DNA from: Armadillidium nasatum | Taxonomy: Eukaryota > Arthropoda > Malacostraca > Isopoda > Armadillidiidae | Assembly (NCBI GenBank): GCA_009176605.1 | Contig: SEYY01021174.1 | Span: 1-64,000 of the forward strand | Length of the DNA stretch: 64,000 nucleotides | Direction of reading: 5' to 3' | Shown here: piece by piece, positions 52,313 to 64,000 of the stretch | Position numbering within the stretch: the first letter of the stretch is position 1 | Layout of the letters: every line of letters begins with the position of its first letter | Position numbers and translations under genes: made by a program | Notes under the pieces: generated by a model | Told to the model about the DNA's origin: nothing | What the model saw: the letters and a program-made list of their open reading frames with translations, nothing else | Database searches by the model: none

Positions 52313-52445
52313 TACCTTTTTAGTGTTAAGCTCAGATGGATGGCAGAAATTACATCTTTAGATATTACAAATTTAGTTGAGCTGGATGTGGGGGAGGAAA
52401 TACAATACTGGAATTATTTAAAGAAAATTAAGAGTCCAAACTCTG
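52313..52445 (-). mobile_element. Old LINE fragment of the B-F family
   Basis: TTTTTAGTGTTAAGCTCAGA, then GCAGAAATTAC and TCTTTAGA, resemble copy C at about 11430-11530 (minus-strand linker between endonuclease and RT). Confidence 0.55.
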
Positions 52446-53388
52446 GAACCATTATAAACAAGAGGAAATGAGGAAAGGGAAAGGTTTAAGAAAGTTTTTG
52501 CCAGGGTATCAAAATGAGTTGAAAAGGATACCCCCTAAATATTATTGTACCTTTCTTATAGAAAGAAATATTTGATACAATGGAAAAAAAAAAAAAAAAA
52601 AAAAAGTTTTAACAATTCCAGAATGAAATATTAAACATGAATTTCAACTGGATGGTTACCCCAGAAAAAAATCATATATGTGAAGAATAATATTTAGAGT
52701 CACGATATAAACTGGAGTTTATATGTTTCATATATACTGTATATAAAGTAATATGAAATTTATCCTTCAATTCTAAAATAGTCTATCTATTGGTGTGGAC
52801 AGTGTTACTCCCTTTCTTTTAATAATTAAACAAATGTCATGGGTATTATCTTAAACTATTAAACCCTTATTATTAATACAAAAGATAATTCACATATTTC
52901 CTATTCTTATTCAGATCAAACAAAAGTATCCCTTTGCTGAAATGAAATAGAAAATTAGAAATTGTTAAGATTGGATGATATGGTATAGAATTGTGATAAA
53001 ACTTTTTCTTTTTTAGTTTTAGAAAAAGTTTCAGAAATACCCTTTAGAATTAGTTGTAAAAAAAAAAAAATATTTTTTTGTTCTCTTCACAGCTAGCATT
53101 TCAAGCTTAGATAGAGAGGTGGTTATTAAACTGATAAGTTTCTCTTGAAGGAAAATATATAAAAAAAATTTATTGTAAAAAGATCCTGAATAAAAAGAAA
53201 GCTTAAAAAACTCTTAAAGAGTGATTCAGATTTCTTAAAACAAATATCAAAATTGGATACTGCTGGAAGAGACGAAAAAAAATACTGTTTTGTTTACTTA
53301 CTCTAATCTTTAATAGAAAACTCATCATAAACTTTCAAACATTTCCAAAACTCCAGTATTATTACACTAACTATACTAACAGACTTAC
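52446..53388 (-). other. Intron sequence of the TRIT1-like gene, no exon recognised
   Basis: Lies downstream of the donor at 53388 on the minus strand. No second exon is recognised here or further left; the intron probably extends through the transposon-rich DNA. Confidence 0.4.
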
Positions 53389-53556
53389 CTGCATAGAGTC
53401 AGCATTAATTACTTCTCCATTGTATTTTTTGGCAATTTCAATTGCTAACTTAGATTTTCCAGTTCCTGTTGCTCCTAATATTACAGCAACTGTTTTATTT
53501 CTATTTGTAATGCTCATTGTATCAGTAAGTAATCTTTTAATATGAATGAGCATTTC
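53389..53556 (-). CDS. TRIT1: tRNA dimethylallyltransferase, N-terminal exon
   Basis: Host exon. On the minus strand a polypyrimidine tract and AAAG precede GAA ATG at 53553. 55 codons follow and end exactly at ATGCAG|GTAAGT, with intron start at 53388, phase 0. The protein [20 protein letters not shown], then [17 protein letters not shown], carries the P-loop (GATGTGKS) and DSMQ motif of the MiaA/TRIT1 family. This enzyme transfers dimethylallyl from DMAPP to A37 of tRNAs reading UNN codons, in cytosol and mitochondria. No other exon of the gene is found in the window. The acceptor suggests an upstream non-coding or leader exon at higher coordinates. A second Met (MSITNRNK) is an alternative start. 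Reading frame and splice sites are intact. Confidence 0.85.
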
Positions 53557-55069
<1,513 letters not shown>

Positions 55070-55079
55070 CATGAGTGGA

Positions 55080-55129
55080 GAGTGGAAGGACTTGATGAGC
55101 CGGGCAACTCATCAACCCTCTTTCCACTA
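55080..55129. repeat. Short imperfect inverted repeat
   Basis: AGTGGAAGGACTTGATGAG and CTCATCAACCCTCTTTCCACT pair around CCGGGCAA; stem of about 19-21 bp, just right of (TA)n. Confidence 0.7.
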
Positions 55130-56643
55130 GTAGAATTATAGAAATTTTTATCATTTTTCCATTTTTTTTACAAATTATGAAAACTTTATATGGTATACTA
55201 CAGTTCTCTTTATTTTACAGATTGAGATTATTGAGTTGAGAAATTTATAATAATTGTTTTGTTTTTTTAAAAAGTACATTCTATAACTTTCATAGTGTTT
55301 ATACAACTATATGAATGTTAATATGCCTAAACTAAATTTGTAATTTTGCTTTGTTACAGTTGAAATCGTGAAAACAAAATTATTAAAAATATAGGACTTC
55401 CAATTGAAGTAAAAATTGGTAAGAATATGAAAAATAAAGTAGGTGCCTTAGTCATAGTAAACTAAGTGAATAAATTGTGATATAATATATAATGAATATA
55501 AAGTATTAATAAATATCTAATAAGTGTATTCTTAACAGTGACCTGTCAACTGACGTGGAAAAACTTTTGAACCATAAGAAAACCCTTAAATGTTTTTCCT
55601 ATAACATTAAGGTATTTTATAACTTTATAAAATAGATATAATGATTATATAACATTATAATAAATGGATTATATATGTATGCTTAATTAAATTTATGTTT
55701 TTTTTTAGGGTTTTTTATTTGGGGCTTATTTTTCTTTGCTTTTCATTGAGCTTGCAGAGATTTTCCACGAACTGCCAATCATCAATTGGTTGTGTTTTGA
55801 TTGACTCAGAGTGGAACAGAATATTGATAAGCAATTAATTTAACTTAGAGAGCACAGTTAAGCCACACATTTATATTGTAGTTAGTACCGTAATTCTTTT
55901 CTTCTTGTTACTAATCACTTCCTCTACTTTTTCCTTTCTTGGTCCTTGTGGCTTACGGTTGGAGGTCTTTGGCGTGCACAGTCTGAGTCCAGTAATACTT
56001 GAGAAGGAGGAGGTCTTGTTGGCCCCTGCTGTGCATTCTGGAAGGTAAAGAAAATAACTTTAAGAATATATTGTATTTAAGTTGGGTTCATTTAATTATT
56101 ATTGTGCATTACAATATTCACGCTCAAAAACTCATTACTTTTGTTAAATTGTAATATTATCATATATTTGATTATTATTGACATTGTAAAAATAATGTCA
56201 AGTAATTATTTATGTTAAATTAACCTTTAAATGTATAACTCTATAACTTGAATAAAAAAGTTACTGTATTGAAAGGGTGAATTAATTTACCTGTGTTTGA
56301 AGACTTGATTGTGTTCCTGATCTGAAAGTGTGTGGACTGGTTGAAGTTTGATAGATAGTAAGGATCCTCGCAGATAGACGGCCTTCATCAATTTTCTCTC
56401 TTGTTGCTTGACGTCCATCGCAGTCTATGAACACCGTCATTAGGGGGTAAGTCAAACTCTCTATTTTCTTGTATATTGTGGAACGTTTAGTAGGTAGGAC
56501 AAAACAGTTCGGGGCCAAGCGTCAAATATTCATAGAACATATTAAATGTAAACTTGTCCCCTTACACATCTTTTGATCCTGCAACACCTACGTGCTGGCT
56601 GGCGAGCAGCACTCTCCCCCACACATATACATAAAAAATAAAT
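55130..56643 (+). other. Region containing the 5' LTR of element 2 (left edge unresolved)
   Basis: The LTR must end just before the primer site at 56644, but its start cannot be set without the 3' LTR, which is beyond the window. It contains donor-like GGAAGGTAAAG (about 56042) and GGGGTAAGTC (about 56446). The left part may be flanking DNA. Confidence 0.4.
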
Positions 56644-56661
56644 TGGCGCCCGAACAGGGAC
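56644..56661 (+). other. Primer-binding site, tRNA-Lys3 type
   Basis: TGGCGCCCGAACAGGGAC, 18 nt, is exactly the tRNA-Lys3 primer complement known from lentiviruses and several gypsy-type elements. It fixes the end of the 5' LTR. Confidence 0.93.
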
Positions 56662-57157
56662 GTCGAGCCACGCTTACGAGACTGTGTTGAGTGTCGGTTA
56701 GGAAGGAAATCCTGAGGGATTGATCTAAGATAGGAAAAAATTGATAATATAAATAGACATTGTGTAAGAAACAGAAATTGGTAAATAGCAGAATCAAAGA
56801 AGTAAATAGAAAATAGAGGATAAAATAATAGATGGTCAAGGTATAACTGAGAGTATACATGGTGTGAAAGTCTTGTATAAATTATATTGTCATAGTTTTC
56901 ACGGTCTAAACTGTTCTTTTTCTTCATAGACACCGTAGACTTAGCTTAACAATTTGAAATATATTACATTGAAATACATTTTTTAATTGATATTCTTTTT
57001 ATATATTAGCGTCTCTTGAGACACTCATATATACACTGTACAGGTAACATTGAAAAGTGAGCCATCCCTTATATCTATTTATAGATATAAGAAGTGTTGG
57101 TTTAACTTACCAGGAGTCAAAGAAATTCCTTTTTGCTTATATTATTGAGAAAACAAA

Positions 57158-59225
57158 ATGTCGGATTCGGAAATTGATCTGGAATCTTATTTGGCAATGG
57201 CAGAAGTCAGTAGTCCACTTGATATGGAGAAGACAACCGGTGCCACTGGTGTAAGTGATGTGACAGGAGCAGAAGGGGTAATATCAGCCAAGGCTGTAAC
57301 CGAGATAATAGGCAATTTAGGAAAACAAATGCAGGATTTAAACCATCAATTAACCCAAATTCGTGTGACAACTCCGATAACAGCCCCAACCCAGAAAATT
57401 GATGAAGTATTTATCACTATTCCTAAAGACAAAAGTATAAATACAACAACCACCCCTACGCATATACCAGAACTGAGCGTACGACCAAAGATGACTGTAT
57501 TATTGCCTTTCGAAAGTAGTGGAAACACTGTAGTAAAAATCCCAGATGACTTTACTAATATAACTCAGGAAACAAATATCAGAACTGTAGCAACCTCTAC
57601 AGTATCCTCTTGTTTATATACTCAAACTCCTACTACTACCTTAAATGTAGGATCTGGAAAACCATATCAACCACCCCAAACAACATATCCGTCACATCAG
57701 TACCAACCAGCCAAGTGTCAGACAATAGATCAACCAACATATACAATACCTCAACAAACCAGGTATCAACCTTATGTACCACCAAATGTGAATAGTTTTG
57801 TACCAATGGGACCCAGTATGATAACCCCCCAATATCAATTAGACAGTATTCAACAACAGTTGTCGTTACTTACACAAACAGTATCTTTGTTAACAGTTTT
57901 GGTTAATAATTCCCAAAAACCCAAAGTCTTGGAGCCAAAGATTTTCAGTTATGAAAAAGAACATGATTTGCATAAATTTCTAGAACAGTTTTAAAAATAT
58001 TGTAATAACAAATATCCACAGAGCCAAGATCAATGGTTGAGACTTATGGAAAATTATTTATCAGGAAAATTCCTGCGATTATACACTGTGGTAACTAAAA
58101 CGGTAACAGATTACCTTACGGTGAAAACAAGTTCTTATCAGGTGGTATAATCAGGAGGAAAAAAAAAAGAAATGAAAACAAATTACGAGCATATCATTCT
58201 GCAAAGAGACAACCTGGAGAAGATGTAAATTTATTCGCTCTTGAGATTAGAACAATTAGGTTGTCAGGCTTTTCCTGGTGTAAACATGCGAGAGCACGAA
58301 TCTCTGAGAACAGCCTTCATGTTAAGTTTACCTTTGAATGTTCAGAGAAAACTCAGAGAATACATTATTCAAAATGACATCAATACACAGACTAAAGTTC
58401 CATGGGAAAGACTTGTAATGCTAGCAGACTCTTATGATCGAGAATTCCAAACAGATAATGAATTGGTGTCTTCCTTATATAGAGAACCGGAGAAGAGCAG
58501 TCAAGTCATACAACTTGATGCTCCAGAGGCTGACATAGAAGTAATACAAATTGATACGATAATTCCCCAGACCACATGGAGTGAAACTTTAAAACATGGG
58601 TTTACCCCAGAAATCAAAAATGATTAACAAATTACCACCAAATACTTCACAGAATAACAAAAAGAATAGAACAATGAACAACCCCAATAACTACCCGACT
58701 GATAATAATCAGAACGCCCAAATGAGAAAAGAAACCTCTCTTTCTAACAATTCTTGTAGTTATTGTGGATTCAGAGGTCATGTACATACTGAATGCTATA
58801 AAAAGCTAGGAATTTGTAGTTATTGTAAACAGAAAGGCCACATCCGCAGAGATTGTTGGAATAAGAATAATGGAAATGTACCTCCAACAGGAGAGAAAGT
58901 TTATGAATGTCCATTCTGTGGTGAAAACCATCTGGGCATAAATTGTCAGTTACAGAATCGGGAAAAAGCAAATCAGATGTCGAGGGAGACAATGAATCAA
59001 AATCAGGATATTTCGGATCGGAATCGAAACACAACACCTTTACCACAGAGATCACCAAACCAAAGCGTTCGCACCTTCCACAATTCCAAATTACAGAATG
59101 ACCCTTGGGCAGCTCAAGGAGCTAGACCCAAGGATCAGTACATTGACAATTGCCACATGTGTGGGAATTCCCATCCTGAAGGTAGTTGTTCAGAGGATGC
59201 GGGAAACTTAAACACTCTGCAGTGA
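57158..59225 (+). pseudogene. gag region of LTR element 2 (fossil)
   Basis: Start MSDSEIDLESYLAMAEVS. Then a long Thr/Pro/Gln-rich segment (to about 57900), a capsid-like part with KVPWERLVMLADSYDREFQ matching element 1 ([12 protein letters not shown]), and zinc knuckles (CSYCGFRGHVHTEC, CSYCKQKGHIRRDC, CPFCGENHLGINC) at about 58755-58950. Broken. Confidence 0.82.
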
Positions 59226-59439
59226 TGGGCCACACTGTGGAGAAATTATTTACTCCGGATACCTTTTTGGCTCAAAATACAATCACGGAATCAGAATCTA
59301 TGGGAATAAATGGACTCGGACTCGGATTTAGTAAAGAAAATGATACTTGGAATGAAATTGGAATCCATGGGAAAAATCAATCACAGAATTTTAATAAACC
59401 TTTAAACATTCATAACAACATATGTCAAGCTGATGTAGA

Positions 59440-62400
59440 TCCATTGATAGTAAATATTTCTCTGAACTCTGGTGAGGGATTCGTAGAATGTATGATTGAC
59501 ACTGGAGCAGGGTTTAGTTTATTGAGTGAAGGAGCTGTATATCAATTCCCCCCTTTAAAACCAAAATTATCCGGTGAAGTTAGGGCATTAAAGGGATTTG
59601 GTCAAAAGAAAGAGATCCCTATAAAATATTACGTAGAAACATTTGTTCTTTTTGATAGTGGGTTTATTTCTAAAACCTATTAAATTTTATTTGGTTCCAT
59701 TAGAACTTATGACCTATAATGCTGTGTTAGGAGCTGTTGATCTTAAAGATAATAGATTAGTCCCCGATCTCACCAAAAGAGAATTGTTACATAGATCTAA
59801 TAACACCTTCAGTGTTATTGGAAAAGACATAAGCCTAACGATCCCATTTTTTAATTGTTTAATACCTAAAGTCACAGTCATTCCACCTTATACTTGCCAA
59901 TTTATAGCCATTAGTATTCCCTCTTTGAAAGGTAATTATAGGGAGATGAAATCTTTGGAATTTGTAGGAATATCCCATCCTTGTTTAAATATCCTCCCAG
60001 GTATAATAGATAATAAATCTAATGACGTATGTGTCGCTGTTTTTAATCCCTCTGAGAAGGAACAACACTTACGAAAGAACACAGTGATAGGACACATTAA
60101 TGAACTTAGATATTCTAATAACACAGAAAATACAAAAATACTACAGAAAAATGTAATGAAGGATGAAATTGAACCAGTAAGTTACTGGACCATTGAAAAA
60201 TTAGACACAGAATTTGAATTACACAACTTAGCACTGTCCACTGAACAACATGAAAAACTAATTTCAGTCCTACTGAAACATCCTCATGTACTTAGTACTG
60301 GGGATAATGATGTTGGACTAGCACAGAATATCGCACACACAATTGAACTAGAAACTGATAAACCTGTCAGAATCCCGGTAAGGCGTTTTCAGGGACCATT
60401 AGCACAGGAGATAGAACGGGAGTGTGCTGACCTTTTAGAAAGTGACATTATACGACCCAGTAAGTCACCGTACTCAGCCCCGGTAGTTCCAGTAAGGAAA
60501 CCTGATGGTTCTTTGAGACTCTTGCATAGATTACCGTAAATTAAACAGTGTTACGAAGGGAGATTCATTCCCCTTACCAAATTTAATCGACATGATTTAC
60601 AACATGTATGGTAACACTTTCTTTACTACCATTGATCTCATCAAGGGTTATTATCAGGTCGCAATGGACCCTGACAGTATTGAGAAAACTGCGTTCTCCA
60701 CACCTTTTGGGCAATATGAATATTTAAAGATGCCCTTTAGGGTCAAAAATGGACCTGCCACGTTCCAACGTGGCATGATGATCGCTTTGGCTGGACTACC
60801 CTGGAATAAAGTAATGGTCTATTTAGACGACATTATTATTCTCGGAAATGATTTTTATGACCATATAGACACGCTAGAAAAAGTCCTAATGGCCTTAGGG
60901 TCAAACGGATATAAACTCCGACCGAAGAAAACCAGACTATGCAGATCCGAGGTTGAATTTCTGGGTCATAGAATATCTAATAAAGGTATACAACCTTTGG
61001 AGAAAAATTTAAAAGGAGCACTAGAATTCCCTATTCCTACCACAGTAAAACAATTGAGGCAATTTTTAGGTATGGTAAATTTTTATCGACGTCATATACC
61101 TAACTGTTCACAAATTGCACAACCACTTTCAGCACAGACAGGGGGAAAACAGTTACATGGACAAGGGAGTGCCAGACTGCTTTCGAGGCTTTAAAAGCAG
61201 CCTTAATTAACCCTACCTTATTGGGTTTTCCTGATTACACTCCAACGGCTTCACCATTGGAGTTGTATGTTGATGCCTCGAATGTAGGTGCTGGTGCTTG
61301 CTTGTCACAAAAACAAAATGGAATACACAGACCAATCGCATATATATCCACCACATTCAGTGGACCTCAGAAAAACTACAGCACAATAGATAAGGAACTG
61401 ACTGCCTTGCGATGGGCAGTTAAGTCCCTTAAAGCATTCCTAAAAGGAGTTAGATTTGTAATATACACAGATCATCAGCCCCTAATATACCTCCAAAACA
61501 TGAGTATGGTGGATGGAAGGGTGGCCCGTACATGGGAGGAGCTGAATGAATATAATTTTGAGATTAGACACATCACAGGAAAGGGAAATATAATTGCTGA
61601 CACTTTATCAAGGTCACCGATACCTAATGATTTCCAAACAATAGGAATTAGACACAAATTCCAAATTTTGTGATTATATACCTAGTGGATTTAACCTTAT
61701 TGTTGTTCCAGGGGGTGGAGATGCACTCTTCAAGTGTTTCTCAATGTTTTTATACGGAACAATGGACAATCACATAGAGATCAGAGAAACTGTAGTAAAT
61801 GAACTTATAAATCACATAGGTAAATACAAGTTGCAAAACAGTAATATCAGGAAACGATTGAGGTTAATGACACATAGGGGACAGGTACCTATACCAGAAG
61901 TTATCGATTCCTTCTGTAACTTATATAAAAGTAGAGTAGAGGTTTATTACGACGATGATAAACCCATAGTCCATGGATCCCACTTTGTCGATTATATCTG
62001 TAGGTTAAAATGTCTTGGGGGTATTCATGATAATTACTTGGAACCCATCACTGTTACACAAAATGAAACAAATGAGATGCTCATAAAAATTAATGAAATA
62101 ATTCCTATATATGGAGATATAGAGGTGTCCCATCATAACATTTGTGAGTTGGACATCATGAATGATCAGAATGAGGATCATATAATTAAATCTTTAATAC
62201 AACAAGTGTCCTTTAAAAAGTCCATATAACTTATGGCCAGAAAAATTAAAAATATTTAAATCACATCATAGATCGTTATCAATTATAAATGACATATTGT
62301 ACCATTGTCGGGAGGACCCCCAAACAAATCAGTATGTTATATCATTTCCAATGTTAATAAACATAGTATTAAAACTTCATTGGAATTGTGCACACATAGG

Positions 62401-63300
62401 TCGCAATAAGTTGTTAGAACTTATCTATAAACACTTCTGGCATCCGCGAACTAATCAAGTAGTAGTTGATGTAGTTCGATGTTGTCCAACTTGTCAAAGA
62501 TTAAAAACACACACCAAATAATATTATACCTCCGACCTTAAAAATAGTTGCAAAAAGCCCTTTCGATCTAGTGGCCATGGATTTGTTACAATTCCCTGTT
62601 ACAGAAAAGGGAAATAAATATGCAATGGTATTTATAGATCACTGTTCTAAATGGGCTAATGTTTTACCCATTGCTGATAAACAAGGTTTAACCGTATCCT
62701 CAGGCTCTTAAAGAAAGAATATTACCATTTTTACCAAAGATTCCTAATAGAATGCTCACGGATAATGGAACTGAATTTAATAATGACAATTTCCAAAGAG
62801 TCTTAAACCAGTTTAACATTAAACATATTCGGACCTCCCCTTTACATCCTTCCAGTAACGGCATATGCGAAAGATTTAATAGAAGTCTGATCCAATTACT
62901 AAAATGCTTAGTGTTGGAAAATGAAAACCATTGGGATGAGGAAATACCCTCATCAGTGGTTATTTATAACCATACATGGCATCGAGCCTTAAAGATGTCA
63001 CCATCTGATTATTTGCTAAAGGAATCTCATATCGCCCCAAATTCATGCATATCCGCAATATTGGGAGGCAGGCACTGCAAATTTTAAAGCTTTTAGGATA
63101 GGACAGAGGGTGGCCAAGAAGAAGATTTTTAAAGGTCACCATGTATCAAATAAATTCCTCATCCGATGGGAGGGTCCATTCGTTATCACAGCAGTCAATG
63201 ATAACCGTATAACGTATCTGATAAAGAAATTAAATATTCCCAATGCTAGGGAAGAAAGAGTACATCATTCACATTTGCGAAAATGGATAAAAATACCTGC
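59440..63300 (+). pseudogene. pol region of LTR element 2 (fossil)
   Basis: Approximate domains: protease 59460-59680 (ECMIDTGAGFSLLSEG); RT 60400-61130 (VRRFQGPLAQEIERECADLL, FTTIDLIKGYYQVAMD, VYLDDIIILG); RNase H 61240-61640 (LYVDASNVGAGACLSQ, STIDKELTALRWAVKS, TDHQPL, DTLSRSP); OTU-like 61706-62060; integrase zinc motif 62360-62510 (LHWNCAHIGRNK, CPTCQ) and core 62560-62960 (AMDLLQFP, LTDNGTEF, NGICERFNRSL); GPY/F-like end about 63150-63290 (RWEGPFVITAVNDNRITYLI). Broken. Confidence 0.88.
61706..62060 (+). other. OTU-like domain of element 2
   Basis: Opens VPGGGDALFKCFSMFLYGTM, middle IRETVVNELINHIGKYKL, closes RLKCLGGIHDNYLEPI. Aligns by eye along its whole length with the domain in element 1. 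The active-site region is likewise non-canonical. Confidence 0.65.
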
Positions 63301-64000
63301 ATATCTAAAAAATCATAGACTCTACAAAGAAAAAGCTTTTTATGAAGATGAAGATGAAGAGGAAATAGAACCGGAGGATGAAGATTCAGTAAGAGATCTT
63401 GAATCTGAAATCTTGTCTGATGAGCAAGAGTTCGATAATCAAAATTCTATAAGAGAGGAGGAGGAGGAGGAATTTGAAGGATTTGTAGATTCTGACATGC
63501 CTCCACAAAACACAGAAAAAATCTTACAAATGGTAAGAGAGTTACAGACATTGAATGTATCAAATAATTCCTCTACCCCAGGAGAACAAATTGATACTGG
63601 AATCATGAATAGAATAGAAAATAATATTGGAGATATAATAGAAAATGTAAGTTCAATAGTTTCCCTTGTTAATTTATCAAACATTTCACCAATTCCGTAT
63701 GTACCCATAATTTATTCCCCTGAATTATCTTCAACATATCGAAGATCAATAAATGTCAATCTTTGTCAAAGCGTGTTTTCCCCAACATTTCAAGAAAGTC
63801 GCTGTAGTAACATTATAGAGCAGTCATTGAGTAAAATAACGGAATCAGAATCGGAAAACGAGTTTTCTGGATTTGAAAATCCAAATTACAGACGAAAATC
63901 TAGCTCAGATTACAGTGACATACCAAATCTCGAATGGGATGATTCCTCTTTAATGGACCATTATGTGCCAAGGAGAATGAGCTCACCTAGAGATGAATCA
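63301..64000 (+). other. Acidic C-terminal extension of element 2 pol
   Basis: Glu/Asp-rich tail with EEFEGFVDSD, comparable to EESLFEGFTVDKE in element 1. It runs to the window end, with no known domain. Confidence 0.6.

Larger units (their letters stand above)
56644..64000 (+). mobile_element. Ty3/gypsy LTR element 2 with OTU-like domain (fossil, cut by window end)
   Basis: Primer site, gag, protease, RT, RNase H, OTU-like domain, integrase and acidic tail, in the same order as element 1 but clearly diverged. Broken by about ten interruptions, so older than element 1. The 3' part and 3' LTR are beyond the window, so a third ORF cannot be judged. Confidence 0.9.

Overview
The window looks like gene-poor nuclear DNA of an arthropod, most plausibly a crustacean. 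The evidence is a very high density of long (TA)n arrays, several LINE families, BED-finger hAT-like DNA transposons, Ty3/gypsy elements and an arthropod-like piwi fragment. Species cannot be fixed from sequence alone. By eye there are about 32 (TA)n arrays of roughly 75-210 bp, about 4 kb or 6% of the window. Most of them sit exactly at the edges of mobile elements.

Layout. 1-13.3 kb: LINEs on the minus strand (copies A, B, C) alternating with (TA)n arrays, a hAT-like element with CGATAC-rich ends hosting copy B, a copia scrap, and two very large hairpins. 13.3-28.5 kb: a hAT-like family with GC-rich ends (ACCGACCGGGG), one copy nested with LINE D; an intronless, broken piwi copy ending in poly(A); and LINE E. 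28.7-34.5 kb: a nearly complete I-superfamily LINE (zinc-knuckle ORF1; ORF2 with endonuclease, RT and RNase H). 34.8-47.0 kb: a large young-looking Ty3/gypsy element with 1.8-kb LTRs, an OTU-like domain between RNase H and integrase, and an SGNH-hydrolase-like ORF in the env position. 47.3-48.2 kb: a decayed pogo/Tigger transposase. 48.4-51.1 kb: LINE F, near-identical by eye to copy C. 53.4 kb: one convincing host exon, the P-loop exon of tRNA dimethylallyltransferase (TRIT1), minus strand, with good splice sites on both sides. 56.6 kb to the end: a second, older and more broken Ty3/gypsy element of similar layout, with an exact 18-nt tRNA-Lys3-type primer-binding site, running off the window.

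Two themes stand out. First, five copies of one compact LINE family (B-F) abut (TA)n, four of them at the same 3' terminus, and both LTR element 1 and the piwi retrocopy also sit in TA tracts. TA microsatellites therefore look like the preferred landing site of the local retroelements. Second, two related gypsy-type elements share an OTU-like insertion in pol, and one also has an SGNH-like ORF. Both LTR elements are treated as fossils: the first is nearly whole with about three interruptions, the second has about ten.
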